Assembly (NCBI GenBank): GCA_003254885.1
Contig: QANT01004875.1
Span: 1 to 64,000, forward strand
Direction: 5' to 3'
DNA length: 64,000 nt
Origin: Purshia tridentata
Lineage: Eukaryota > Streptophyta > Magnoliopsida > Rosales > Rosaceae
Shown: piece by piece, positions 45,318-58,845 of the stretch
How the letters are laid out: every line of letters starts with the position of its first letter
Numbering within the stretch: position 1 is the stretch's first letter
The notes under the pieces: model-generated
The model's database searches: none
Seen by the model: the letters and a program-made list of their open reading frames with translations, nothing else
Told to the model about the DNA's origin: nothing
Position numbers and translations under genes: made by a program

Positions 45318-45490
45318 GTGTTAGTTCGGGTCTTTCTCCTATTCGGAATACTCATGCGAGTTAGAAGTGTAAGGAAATAATTATAGTTACAAAATTTTAC
45401 AAAAATATCATAAAATCTTGTAACTGTAATTGTTTTCCTGCACCCAACTTTTATGGGTATTCCGCATAAGAGTCTTTTTCGTGTTAGTTC
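45318..45490. mobile_element. MITE of about 153 bp with a perfect 10-bp target-site duplication
   Basis: The element (45328-45480) is flanked by identical direct repeats GTGTTAGTTC at 45318-45327 and 45481-45490. The arms are inverted copies: the left has CGGAATACTCATGCGAGTTA and the right, reversed, has CGGAATACCCATAAAAGTTG. The pairing continues through AGGAAA.AATTA.AGTTACAA almost to the centre. A 9-10 bp duplication suggests Mutator-type transposition, though the superfamily is inferred from duplication length alone. It has no coding capacity. The intact target repeats point to a fairly recent insertion. Confidence 0.85.
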
Positions 45491-48400
45491 ATAGATGTAA
45501 AGTTTTGAATTTGAATCTTATCTCCTAAATATTGTTTGATTAAAAAAAAATATTTTCACTTTTCATGAGACATGAATTGCAAAGCTGTTAATTTAAGTGA
45601 CATGCTCAAACAAAATTTCACAGGTCCTACATGAAAATCATTGTACAAAAATGAATCATTTTCACGAAAATGAAAAGCTAATCTTTTTTTTTTTTAAAGG
45701 AGAAATATCATTATAGTATCCCTCATATCAACCCATGTACAAGGGTATGATAGTCATTTTCATACAGAAGGTGTTTCATTTTCTAACTTCTAAGAAAAGT
45801 GAGACACTTTTGCATAGCCTAATCCAACATGAAACTTCATGCTCAATATTCAGATTGCTATTAGCCTTTTACAGTATATTGCAAAAACAACATTAACTTA
45901 ATTTGCATGAAATCCCAAGGAAACATGAGAGATTATTTCAAAGAATTTTGAGGGGATAGACTAAATGAAATTAATATTTGATTTCACACCTTAGCTCAAA
46001 GCCTCAAAACAAAACATTAATTAATGTACATAAATACATGTGTGCAAATTGTGAACACATCATTTTCTAATTTGACCAACAGCTAAAAAATATACCACTT
46101 TTTTCTTTTTGGCTTGGTCTTATGCATATAATGCTTGGTTCCTCTTTGGAAAAATAATAATACTTCCTGGGGAAAAAAGTATCCAAAAATAAGGGGATGA
46201 AGAAGAAAGATTGATTTTATAAAGAGGGTAGGAAGGGCAGCAGCCGCAAAACCAGGAGATCTTCACATGTCAAAAATTCGGTGCATTCAGACATCGCCAG
46301 ACTTTAATTAAAGTTTAATTAGCTCTTTTAAATACTAAATTGCTTCATCAAATCATATTTTAGTATACTTATTATTGATATAAATAAATGAGTTAAAAAG
46401 TGAGTTTTAAACTTTTTTGGTTACATTAGAAGTGACCAAACCTCTTGACTTATTATAATTTTAACTTATTTTTTTATTCTCTTTCATTTCTTAAGTTAAT
46501 TGAAAAGAACCTATACTCATATATATAAATGGGTCTCCCCTAAAATATATACAATCATTTTCTAATTTTTCTACCTAAAATTTTAATAATAATTAATAAG
46601 TCATAGCTGCTGGTAGGCTAGCTATTTCCAAATTTTATGCAGTGCATGACAAAATTGGCAATTGATTTATAGAGTGAAAAACAAGAACATCCTGATTTTG
46701 AGGGTCCATTGAATTGTTTAGGATTTGTTCATTTTCTCCTTCAAGAATCTGTACTTGCCCCTTTTCCCCTAACCCACTACCACTAGAAAATGGGAAGACA
46801 GTCATGACTCTTTTTTTTTACCCAAAAAAAATTCATTACTCGATCCTTTTCCATTTTGATTAATTAGTACTTGAATGGCAATATATGCAATCGCTAAGTT
46901 GCTCACTTTTTTTTTTTTTTGAAACAATAAACAAATCATGGCCATTTTTGTAGCATGCATGCATGTGGGGAGTAGTAAGTTTTAGTTCTGATGTTTTGCA
47001 TGTGCTCTAAGCCTCTACCACAATAAAAATGGACCAAAATAATTCATGGACCCCTTTGATTGACATATCACTCAACTCTCAACCAAAAACAACTTACTTT
47101 GATTGTTTTAAACATCTTGCAAATTCTTGTCCAAGATTAAAAAACGTATTGCAAATACAACATATTTCAAATCTCGATCTTAAATTTATGATATTTCATA
47201 CAATCATTTTTATTATACGTTTTTGTGGGAGTTTAAAATCTCTTCGTTTCAATATATTACTTTAGTATTTTCATGATTCTTTTAACTTGTATAAGTTTAT
47301 TGTTAAAGTTCATCTCCCCCTCGAGTTAAACCTTAAAGTGTCCAAAACAAATACAAATAGCTCACCTCATTACAAACTACAAAATAATAATATTAATTAC
47401 AGTATTCTTTTGGGCAAGGAGTGGGACCCACTTTTGCTGCTGAGTGGTCTATATAGACGTCAGCTCAGCACATTTAACCGAAGTTAGGACGGACTTGAGT
47501 CAAAGAGACAATTAGAGACACAAAGTACAAATTTAGGTGGTAAATTGTGACAAAATAAACTTAAAGGAGTGAATCGATATTTCATTATACTTTCATAGAG
47601 AAAAAATTATGTTAAGCCTATAGTTTATGAACCATTACAACCTTCACATAGGAGTTATGGTTTTGAAACAATACAACTTTTCACCAAATGGTTACTGTTT
47701 TGAACCATTGCATCTTTTTCTTTTTCTTTTTTTGCCAAAGAACCATTGCAATTTGCATCTTTTATTTTAAGTTTCAAATAAAAAGGTACTTCACTAAACG
47801 ATGCAGATATCAACATGAAAAGTCACCTCTCAAATTAAAAGGTCTTAAAAACTTATAAAGCTCAGTGCAATCATTTTGATATAACTACATCTTCTTATTT
47901 TCTTTAGTGTCTTTAAATGTTCATGTTATTCTTATATAGCGCAAAATCTCAAAAATAATATTAAGTGAGTTTTAGTCCATATTATCTTTGACACAATTTT
48001 TTTCAAACTCTTTTTGCACAAATGAAGAGCAAATAAAGCGAGTTTAGTTTATGCTTTGGACTCAACACTCTCATTTTTCTTTGTTATTGGCTTCATATTT
48101 CTTCATAATCTCCAACAAATGAGTCATTCCACAATCCACAATACAAGGTTCTAGGCAATATATATGACCTTATTTGCCAAATGTTTGGTCCAACAATTAT
48201 CATATCCCCACAAGAAAATTAGTCTTTTGTGATCAATTTCCGTCGCAAAAAAAGTACCAATTTTATTTCCAAAGACTTTCTACAAAAAAATAAAATAAGA
48301 CAACGTAAGAACATGAATAAAGGGGAAAACAATGAGGAAATTGTGTTTGAATTTATTTATTATGCAACAGCTAGCAATGTAAATCAAAGAATATTTATGA

Positions 48401-48889
48401 AAGCAAAAGTCTCGATGTTAAGATGTGAGTTCCAATCCAAAAAATAAAATTTCTGAAGATACGTGTCCCATCAATTCGTCTACCAATACGCTAAGTTTAT
48501 AAATTTTTTGTGAAACAGCTCCTTTCTATAAAGCATCTCACTTTTATAGCTTCTCTTTCCATGTAATTGTCAATCAAGAAAAAAAGCTAGAACATGTGAT
48601 ATATCCCACAAGTTACTAATCTTTTTAAGAATAAAATCGAAATGCAAATATTAAACAAATACAAAGTAGACACTGAAAAACTTTATGGGTAAATTTTCGC
48701 ACAGAGCATTGAAACATTTATCAACAAATATTTAATCTCAAATATGTGCATGTGAATATTCATATATAGATTAACTAAAATTTATACTAAAAAAAATTAA
48801 AGTGATTTATGGAGAAAAATATATAGTCTATTTTTAAACTCTTTGTACAATTAAAGCTCTCCTAAAAGGTTGTAATGTCAAATAGGTCC
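45491..48889. other. Intergenic DNA without a visible gene
   Basis: AT-rich sequence with poly-T and poly-A runs (for example 45684-45698 and 46908-46920). Frames at 47029-47265, 47287-47487 and 48229-48447 are low-complexity and match nothing I recognise. I see no RNA gene. Confidence 0.45.
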
Positions 48890-48944
48890 ACAATGAAAAG
48901 GCCCTTCTTTTATGTCATATATTATATAAGGCCCTTTCATTGAG
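48890..48944. repeat. Short inverted repeat (hairpin)
   Basis: CAATGAAAAGGCCCTT at about 48891-48906 pairs imperfectly with AAGGCCCTTTCATTG at about 48929-48943 around an AT-rich loop. No known miRNA sequence was recognised in it. It may be a relic of a small foldback element. Confidence 0.5.
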
Positions 48945-51900
48945 GTATGTCTCATTTTAAATATGATGAGCTCTAGTTTGTAGGACTCATTTTGCATTAT
49001 ATATGTGGAGGGCCATCTATTTTTTATGGTGAAAAGCAGAGGCAGTGACACAGTTGGCAGAGAAGACCCAAAGGGGGTCGAGAATCGTAGCCAAGCATGT
49101 GAAAGGGTACAGCTTTTGTCGGCCAACCACCTCCAACTCCGACCGGAATATGTATAAATTTACCACCTGCACTTGTACGGACTACGGACTTAATTTCTTA
49201 ATTACTATTATCTGCCAGACTCATACTCATACCGTCATACGCAACCTCTCATTAAAACCTTCAGTGGTCCAGTCTCCCTCCAGTGCACGCATCACAAATT
49301 CACCTACTGACTCCATATGTATATATAGCCATACAGCTAGGTATATGTATTTATGTACGTGTATCACTATGACATCCTCATCATTAATGTGTTTAGGTAC
49401 GGCTGCTTAGCCCATTCTTGTAAATTAATTACTGTTTATTGTTTGTGGCTGACATGCAAACGCAGATGGTGAAGTTAGATATATGAGATTTTGTTTATAA
49501 TTAAGGTTCTAATTCTAAACCACTTTATTGTTAATTATATATATGGTTATTAGATAACAACAAGACGACATGCAAATCTTTGATTAAATTCACAAGGAAT
49601 AGAATCACGTCAGCATTATGAAAAAAGGAGATCGATCGACAAGACATAACTAACTTATCGTCTACTCTCGTCTATCCTATGATTCTAAAGTGTAACCTAA
49701 TCGAATTAATTGGATCAGCCAGCCCTATATAGCTTACTGATATAGTGATATGCCATTCCATATCAATTTTAGAGAAAGAAAATGAGGTTTGTTTTATGTT
49801 AATTAGCTATAGCTAATTAAGATCACAACTAATCCCCCACACAATTTCAAGAGTGTACGTGTCGATCTGCGATTCACAACCCATCATCAATTACAAAGTG
49901 CCCAGATCGATCAGACCCTTCATTCTTCTCCATTTTCATATATGACATGTATGCATGTGCCATAATATGGTCCGGTTCCCTTAACCATTATATATAAATA
50001 TCTTAAACTAATTAATTATATGAATATATATATATATATGCTTAATTAATTAAGGCATATATGGAGGCCAAACCCAATGATTCGATCAGCGCGCTGTTAA
50101 TTATATATATAAATATATATTCCGTGGGCCGTGGCGCTTGGCATGCGATCGAAGTGCGAATAGAATGGTCCACGAGTTGTAATTAAGCATGTTAGTTTGC
50201 ACATGGCTTTGCTAATCATCATGAAATTCTTGAGACAACAAGGGGACGAGACCAACTAATTAAATTATTAAACCTAATTAAGTATATGTATCTTTCTTGG
50301 CCTGGGTGTCTTTTAATTATTACTATTGTCTCTTTAATTGATTAATTAACCTAGCTAATCATGAGATTATTCCCCACTAAACCAACCTCCTATACGTTTG
50401 ATCGATCAGTTTAATCAATTTTATGCATGAGATGTTAGTATATCTCAAGACAATGACATGACTCATGTACATGAGTGAATGAGCTAGTCATGGTCCCTGC
50501 TCTGCCCTAGCTCCTCAATTTACTATTTAGCATTCCTCAAACAAAGAGAGAACTGATCAATGGTCATAGGACACGTGGTAGTACTTGATAATGTGTAAAG
50601 GACTATTTATTACTTACTCCTCCTAATTCCATACGACATTAATTAAGCCTAGCTTGCAAGCTCATGGAGAAGAACATGAATATATATGGTGATAAGTGAG
50701 TGTGAGCCACTAAGGTGTGATGTTGATGAATGATAAGTGAGCCACTAAGGTCACCATCCAGGTGATTCAATCTCAACGTACAATCAATATCTCTAAAGGG
50801 TAAGGTCTGCAAGTTATTTGTATTCTATTTACTGAGAAAATAGCAGCCACAATATTGTATTTTTCTGTGGGCCAATTCAGGCATCTTGCTCGCACTGCAC
50901 TATATATATTACAAGGTGGGGTTCAATCAATCAACTCCATTCCCTCCAACTTGTGGATAGAGATTGGGTTTTGGATCCAGGGAATGAGCTAGCTACTGAT
51001 CATGTGTATCATGTTCTATGTCCCTCCCCATATATATTCACATTCACTCAAATCATGCCTATATATATAGCATTCCATTTGGATCCCATTTTTATATATT
51101 GTACCACTTACAATATCATTCTCACAAATATTGCATCCCCAATATATGAATCTCAAGCCACACACCATTTTATAGATATTAGAAGTGGGCATTCCCAAAT
51201 TTTCATTTGTTGGCAACCCACTTGAGCAATAATAAAACCATGGCGCCGATTTTCATAATTAAAGAAGATGGGTCACTATTTAAGTCACTTATTAATTACA
51301 CAATGGGGTTGGATCTCAGAATATTTGGTGTGTAAGGCCCATAATGTACCCTACCGGAGAGCTATATAGCAATTCATAAAATTACATATATACATGCAAT
51401 ACGTACAGTGAACATTGAGGAGTACAACTAAAGCAATTAATTGATATAATCCCCTACGAAGCAAGCAAGAAACGAGTTTGGCGGAACCTGCCCTTCAAAG
51501 AGTCCCAATTAACAGATATACAATATAATTCAGGGATATAAAATATGATATGCATGATATATATATATATATATCATTGTTTGGCTAGCTTTGTCTGCTA
51601 CATTTGCCACATTACACGCCTCACTTCTCTTATATTCTAAACATCCACATATATCTAGAAATATCTGTTTGAGAGTGTTACAATCAAATTAAAGTATCAA
51701 ACCCGTTATTAATGGGCAAATACATTAATAATAAGGACTAGTCGGCTTACGCCGACAACCCCTTAAAAAATAAATAATGCAGAGTCCATATACCTCTACT
51801 CTATATATTATATATAGCTTTAATTTATTTAGTCCACATATAATTTACTACGAACTGTTTTTGTCAATGTCAGTCACGTGGGGACTGGACTGGTTATTAC

Positions 51901-52194
51901 GTACTGTGTTTTCTGTAAGGAATTAAATTAATGATCCTCTTTTTCAGTCTTCTTTTCTGGTATTACTTTGAATTATATACTTTGAATTATATACTTCTTC
52001 TCACTTGCTCTGACGCATAAACATAGCACGACATTCTCACTATTAAGAAAAAGAACTCTCTCTTCATGGTTCCATTCATTTTGGTATCTACTATTCTCAT
52101 TACCTGATTTAGGCATGTCCATTTTCATTTTTAGCATAACATATTTATTAATTCTTTCATTCCAGTTAATACGTACGAGGGATCTTGAATTGAT
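48945..52194. other. Intergenic DNA without a visible gene
   Basis: AT-rich, with many TATATA runs (50024-50038, 51558-51573) and palindromic AATTAATT stretches. A short imperfect duplication (GATAAGTGAG with GAGCCACTAAGGT) occurs twice at about 50691-50750. Open frames at 49045-49410 and 50953-51225 have no recognisable domain. No gene is called. Confidence 0.45.
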
Positions 52195-52655
52195 AAATAA
52201 ATTCAAACCGTTTTTACCGTTTCAATTGTGGTTTGAAATTTCTAAAAACCAGTAAAACCAAACTGGACCGTTCATTATATTTATAAAATTTTTTTATATG
52301 TGGCATATTGTTATTAGACTTTCATATTGTTTGTTTGCTCCATAGATATTTTTATATTGATATTATTACATGTTTTATTATTTTGTTAGTGTAAATTGTT
52401 TAATATTTCCATGTTTTAGTGAAGTTATTTCAAATTTAATACTGAACTATTTGATTAGTGTTAGTTGAATTCAAAGGTTTTTTTTGTATACAAACTGCTT
52501 AATTAACCAAACAAGTTATGAATAGTTTGGTTTGGTTCGGTTCACAAACTATTTTTGTGTCAAACCTGGCCGAATCAAATCGTTAAAGTTTATTGGTTTA
52601 ATTTTTTATTTGTTATGTTCAAACAGAACCAAACCAGATTGTACCCACCCCTACT
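52195..52655. mobile_element. hAT-like element fragment, one end only
   Basis: The right boundary, read in reverse, starts GTAGGGGTGGGTACAATCTGG, a terminus type common in plant hAT-derived repeats. Inside are AACCAAACC/GGTTTGGTTCGGTT strings in both orientations. No matching left terminus was found, so this is probably a truncated, old copy. The left limit given is approximate. Confidence 0.35.
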
Positions 52656-55590
52656 AGAAAACCGTTTCAAATGCTTTTATAAACTAAAAGCTTTTTTAAT
52701 TTGTTTTGCTAAAGGCAAGCAAAAGTGTTTCTGACCTATTTGGAAGCGCTTTTAAGCCTTTAAAAATATTACCAAACAAACTCTTAACATGTAAAAAAAA
52801 TATTAGAGTAAATGGATACACATGTTACATACATTAAAAGTCTATAATTAATTATTTACGGATAAGTTTGCTTTAAATTGTTGAAAGAGAAATGGCAGGC
52901 GCCTTCATTTAATTTTGCGTAAAAAAGGAGAGGCTAATAAATCATTTACGTATGACTCTAATATTCACTGAAAAGGCATTTAAATCTGCATGTGATTTCT
53001 TTAGTACAGAACGTACATGCCCAATTTACTAAAGTTATATAATTATTGTAATTATATAACTTGTCTTATTAAATGAGCAATATAAAAGCATTAAAAAAAA
53101 TAGAAATTTAGGATTAAATACCTAGTTTCAATACTTTTTTAGAAAATCAGTTTTGCTTATAATTTTATGTTTGACTACTAACTAATGAACTTGATTTTTA
53201 GAATAGGTCACAAATTTATAGCCCATTTGTTTTGGGCTTTACTTGTTTGACAAATTTGCCCTTCTACTGTCTTTTGGCCCATATATAATGGATCTTAGAT
53301 AAAATTTATAAAATTTTGACAAAATAATCATTGATACTTTTATATTGTCTTGGAAATTAGTTAATATAGTCTCAATTTCAGTTTTAGTTGTAACTGTATT
53401 ACACTCAACTTCAAATTTAGTTGTTACTGAATGACAGTCACAGCTAAATTGTGATACAGTCACAGTTAGGTTGTGACTAAATTGAAATTTTTTTAAGAGA
53501 AATTGTACTACAATATAATATAAATAGAGGTCAAAACAATATTTTTACTCAAAATAATACTTAGTATAGTGGTGAGAGTTGTCTTTTTCAACTTACCATT
53601 AGTATAGTGGTGAGAGTTGTCTTTTTCAACTTACCAAGATAATCACAACTAAATTGTAAAACAGTCACAGTTAAGATGTAATTGGATTATTTTTTTTAGT
53701 TTTAATACAATATAGTATAAATTAATGTAATAGTATGGATGTAATATATATATATTTTATTGTAGTAGTATGTGATGTAATATTGGTGAATTATAGTGTC
53801 CTCTACTATATTATTATGTTTGACTTTTCAACTAATACCTAATCTAAAATGCTATTAAATTTGGTATCTAAACTAAAAATTATTAAAATTTAGTATTTAA
53901 AGTCAATTAACCTTAAAAAAAAACTATTACCCGATTGAATTTTAATAATTAAGAACAATTTTGCAGCTTAATGTGAAATGGGAATTCAGGTTTACAGTGA
54001 GCAAGTTTTTTTGATTCATTATTCTGACGAAGTTTAGCAGGGTCTTAAATTAATAACAACCAAAGTAAAGTTACCAAATAAATATAATGTATAACACCGT
54101 AATACTGAGTAATCGTACCGTATACTTAATTTGACAGCCTTCTTCAAAATTGTTTCCAAAGTTACATTACAAATGGTCAAAAAAGAATTAGGGATATTCA
54201 AAGAAGGTTGATCCACGCGATGATGCATCCGACAATAAAGTGGGCCAAATGACAAGTGCTGGGCCTGAAGAGCATTGAAACATGGGCCTACCTTGTCTTG
54301 CAAATTTGGTATGGTTGTGACTTGTGGGCCCAAACTAGAATCCAACGAAGGATGCCTAAATTCACCTGACGTGGGGGTATGGACACCTCATCATTAACAC
54401 ATTGTGCGTATGGTCCTCACTTCGTCAACGCGTTTGATGCTGTGAGGAGAAGGAGGATGGCATTAGTATACATATTACATACTATTAGGTCCCATTTCAA
54501 TTCAGCAATTCCCTCAATCCTTGTGCTTTTGATTTTGACCTTTTATCTAACAAGGTTGATTGCTTCCCCATGTCTTCTCTTTTATACAATTTTTCACCAA
54601 ATTCAACATCCATATGTCCCAATAATCGATTTAGATAATGACTACACTGGATTTCATGATTTGGTAAAGGTCTCCTTGTTTTTTTGTTAGTCCGAGAGGC
54701 CCATAAGGTTGAGAAATTGAGTTAAAATTAAGATATGTCGAAAGTTCAATTGTTTTTAATATATGAATTAGATCAAGATGTTGGGAATTGGTTTGTTAAG
54801 TCCTACACTAGGCACTCCCTCAAAAACCCGCGCATTGCGTTAAGCTCTTACAATAGTAAATGTGGGATCTAAATTTGATATATAAGTGGTTATTGGGTAG
54901 CAAACCCTTATGATGAACTCAGTCAAAACCCTACAAATACATGCATTAGAAAACACTGATCTTTCCTCTTTTAAACTACATCCCAGTCCCTTTGTAGCTT
55001 TGTATATATTTGACTGACTTTGGAGACATGGATTTTCAATTATACATAATCCTGTGAATTTCCATTATGACTGTTGACAAAAAACAAAAAACCATTATGA
55101 GTCTACACGAGAGAGAGAGACCATGTGACATGATGTGGTCTACTTACTTATAAAATATACAAATAAATAAGAATGGTTGAGTCATGTCTTCGTCAGTAGC
55201 TCAGATAGCATGTTGCTAAATACATACGCCTCACAATATTTGATCCATTACTTTGTTTTTTGTATGAAGGTCGTTCTTGCATATGTCAATAATGTATTAG
55301 TGTGGTACACTATACATAGATTGCTATTTCATATTAAAACAATCATATAGACCACAATGAATCAATGATGTGGCTCACAGTGTATAAAGGGAGCAAAACT
55401 GGTGGCCCAACTGTCCACCGGGCTCTCGGCCCAAAATAGTTGCAGATTGGGCTATTTTACACTGAAACAAGGTGATAGCAAGTATTCCCGCCAGCCCACA
55501 ATATATGGAAACTTTGTTACAGCATACAAATTGATTAACCAAAACAAGATTTACTCATCTGCATCTACTCAACTATCTAAGATCTGCAGT
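52656..55590. other. Intergenic DNA and 3' flank of the helicase gene
   Basis: Contains a 38-base tandem duplication (units from 53563 and 53601, AGTATAGTGGTGAGAGTTGT...). Related strings such as ACAGTCACAG and CTAAATTGT recur at 53430-53690. A hydrophobic 103-codon frame at 54379-54690 lacks any recognised domain and is not called. The right end should contain the 3' UTR of the helicase gene. Confidence 0.45.
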
Positions 55591-58500
55591 CTATGTTCTT
55601 CTAGGAACCTTCCTCTTTCTTGATTGTCCCTTTTGCTTTTCATCCCTCTTCCTCTTCTTTTCTTGCTTCTGGAATGATTTCCCAACCAAGGAAGGTTGTT
55701 CTTTCAGGGCAAAGCTCTTTGCCACATGTCCCAAGTGAAGTTTCTTCACCATAAAAATTCCTTTCAGCTGACCGCGATGGGCAGTGTATGCACGAACCCA
55801 AGAGCAAAATGCGTCTTTGGCCAGTTTCTTCATTTTTGGCTACAGAAATGAAGGCAATATTTGAATGTAAATCACATAGAAAAAAACTTGGAATTGTAAT
55901 AATCTGCCTAGCATACCCAACAAGCAGATTAAAAGGAAAGGAAAAGGATTGTTTACATAATAACCGGGTTTGGATCAACCACTTGTTAAGGTTTCAAAAT
56001 AAAGTGAGTTAACTAAAGACTATTTTTAATTGCCAAGATATTATACAAGCAACTATCACATCAGTTGGATATGATGCAGACGAAGAGAACAAAATTCCAG
56101 AACTGGTTAGAGGGCTTTCTTTACAATACAAAGAATTAATCACAGCACAATAAAGTATACTGTTAAGGCAGACTGAAGGAAAATCAGGAAAAAAGTACCT
56201 CATCTGTAAATCCTTCAAGTGCCTTTTGCAAAGACATCACCCAATGATGTGCATCTATGGAAACAAACTTCCTGACATGCTTATGACCATATAGTGGGAA
56301 ACTATCTAATACTTTGAGGAGGGGGTACTCTGTTAAAGAGACACCATGTTTCTCCAAATCCTGCAAATAATCCATTTCAATTGGCTGCAAAAATAACAAT
56401 GAATCTCCTCTTTCACCCAGCCGAGCAGTTCTGCCAACCCTACATCAAGGATGAAATGAACATCAAGCCTTGGGGATACTCTATTATCAAGAAACACATC
56501 AAAGATGCATTGATAGACTTGGCCTATGAAAGTTCCATGCTCAAAACTAAGCTCCACAACAAATCACCTTGTAATTATAGCCACTGAGGAAACAATTTTA
56601 CTCCATTTTAAAAAACAAATTAGTCCTTAAGGCTTTTTAAATAATTCATGGTTCTAATTTTGGCAGAAGATTGACTTATGGTTATTTTGACGTATAATCA
56701 TGTAATGTTGTCAATGGTCAGTTGTAATTGGTTGAATAGCACTCTTAGACTGAAAAGAAATAAAAACTATGGGATCATATTGGCACATGTGAGAGAGAAA
56801 GGGGCGGATAGACAAGTCTAAATACCTATGCACATATTCAGTAGCCTCGCCTGGAGAATCATACTGAATGATACATCTAACTTTTGGGAAATCCAAACCT
56901 CTGGCAGAAACATCTGTGGACAAAAGAAGAGCCGATTTTTCTGTTTTGAAGGTCTGGAACGTGGTTCTTCGATCCTCCTGCTTCATACTCCCATGTAACC
57001 GGAAGGTCTTGCATCCAACAAACTTTTGCTTACCTTCTGCTTCTGGTCCTGAGTAAGGTGAGAATTTGAACTCACTTATCAAAGAGTAGTGAAAATCCAC
57101 TGCATCACATGTTGAAAAGAATACCACAATCTGTAAAATGAGTATGTGAGTGAACTTGACAAGGTAGATTAAAATAAAACAAAGTTGAAGACTGCATGGA
57201 AGGTCCTGAACTATGTTAACAATATAAAACACTATTTTGAGGAATTCAGAAGGTGGGGAAAAAACTACATCATTGATGCTGAAGGATTGGCTCATGGAAA
57301 TTATTGCCCCTCATATGAACTCAGTAGCACAACATCATAGAATTGTAAAATATATTCTTGAAGATGAAGATTCCAAAGATTAAAAAAAATAATGATAAAA
57401 ACGCTAGCTTCTATAACCATCAACCCTGAGCAAATGGAAAGGTTACCTTTTCTGACGTTTCTCGCTCAAAAAGATAGTTTAGAATGGAAAGAAGTACAGC
57501 AATCCGCGCATTACATGGCACTGCAAAGGAATTTGATCAGAACACTTACATACCCCCCTCCTCCTTTCGACCCCTAAAAAACAACTGTTATTGACACGTA
57601 CCTTTTACGTATCTTTGATTCAATTGAACTGGAAGTTTATAGTCTCCACTAGAAGAGTCTCTTGTCTTCACTGGATGTTGTGGGTCATCCATGTCAGATC
57701 CCAAAGATCCTAAATGTTCAAGTGATGCAATTGACTGCATCTTCTTGTCAGGCATACCAATCAAAACCGGATTTTCTAAACTCATTTTCGCAAGATGATT
57801 GACTTTTTCATTCAAGGTCGCAGATAATAGCAAATTCTGCCTCTGAAAGTCGGGTGTACTTGAAAAATCACCATTCTTAGTAGCAGACCCCTTTAGCCTT
57901 GAACCCAAAAGATCAAGTATTTCCTCTATCTCTTTCCCAAATCCCAACTCCAAAATCCTGTCAAAAAGCATATGAATATCTAAGCAAGGCACGTCCAACA
58001 TGAAATGGTAACCATTAAGAATATTTTTTGGGTACAATAATAGCATTCTACAAATAAGAAGAGTAAAAGGGTATTGGCAAAAAAAAAACAAAGAATAGTA
58101 AAGGGATATAGCATACCTATCTGCTTCATCAAAGATTATCCAACGCAAATTTGTGTGCAAGAATGAAGATGTATTCTTTAGGTGATCAAGGAGTCGCCCA
58201 GGTGTTGCAACAAGAATAGAAATGCCTGAAGCAAATGGGCAATTAAGCAAACCATACAAAGATTTAAACTTTACACAAAAGGATAAGAAAGTTTGGATTT
58301 TTGAGTACCTTTGCGCAGCCTGGCCTTCTCTTTGGACCTGTTTTCACCACCCATTACATAACCAGGGACAATCCAGTGAAAACGGTGCAACAACTTGTGA
58401 AGGATTTCATGGACCTGCAAGCACAGCTCTCTTGTAGGTACAAGAACCAGCGCGAAAGTACCGTCGGAGCGCTGAATTCGAGGACTGTACAAGTGCAAGT

Positions 58501-58845
58501 GGTGGATAACCGGAGCCAGATACGCCAGCGTTTTGCCGGTTCCCGTAGCCGCGTTCACAAGCACGTGGCGGCCAGAGAGGATGACCGGAATGGCCTGGGC
58601 TTGCACCAGGGTCGGAGCTTTGAAGCTCAACCTCTCTGTTTCATTCAAATAACACAAAAATAAATGATTTTTGTAAATTTTTAAACAAATTAAATTGAAG
58701 TTTGGAATATAAAGTATTAGTTGACTATACCCTGGAGCTGGTCGCATAAGGTAGAGTGAAGGCCGAGACTGGAGAAGGAGCAAGGCGCGAAGATCTCACT
58801 GTCTTCTGTTTCAGTTGATTTCCCGCTTTTCTTGACGGCTACCAT
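55591..58845 (-). CDS. RH17: DEAD-box ATP-dependent RNA helicase, RH17 (Dbp7/DDX31 type), 591 aa
   Basis: Predicted nucleolar helicase of the Dbp7/DDX31 group, which acts in assembly of the 60S ribosomal subunit. Exons (minus strand): 58845-58731, 58635-58309, 58225-58117, 57957-57602, 57520-57447, 57130-56826, 56439-56199, 55839-55591; all junctions keep frame. The helicase motifs appear in order: Q motif ([13 protein letters not shown]), I (ATGTGKT), Ia (PTREL), Ib (TPGRL), II (DEAD), III (SAT), IV (VVFFST), V ([10 protein letters not shown]), VI ([10 protein letters not shown]). A DUF4217-like region follows (about 480-560), and the tail is Lys/Arg-rich ([17 protein letters not shown]), a likely nuclear/nucleolar signal. 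The size is close to that of Arabidopsis RH17. It shares a short divergent promoter with the next gene. Confidence 0.94.

Noticed and set aside
49020-49110. Possible pri-miRNA or tRNA-related sequence (GAGGCAGTGACACAGTTGGC...)
   Set aside because: No long hairpin pairs with it and no known plant miRNA sequence was recognised.
54379-54690. 103-codon frame with a hydrophobic stretch
   Set aside because: No recognised domain, no splice context or promoter, and the length is not unusual for chance in this much DNA.
54780-54980. Possible end of an LTR-type element
   Set aside because: No paired terminal repeat, primer site or coding remnant was found nearby. No LTR or virus-like element is supported in the window.
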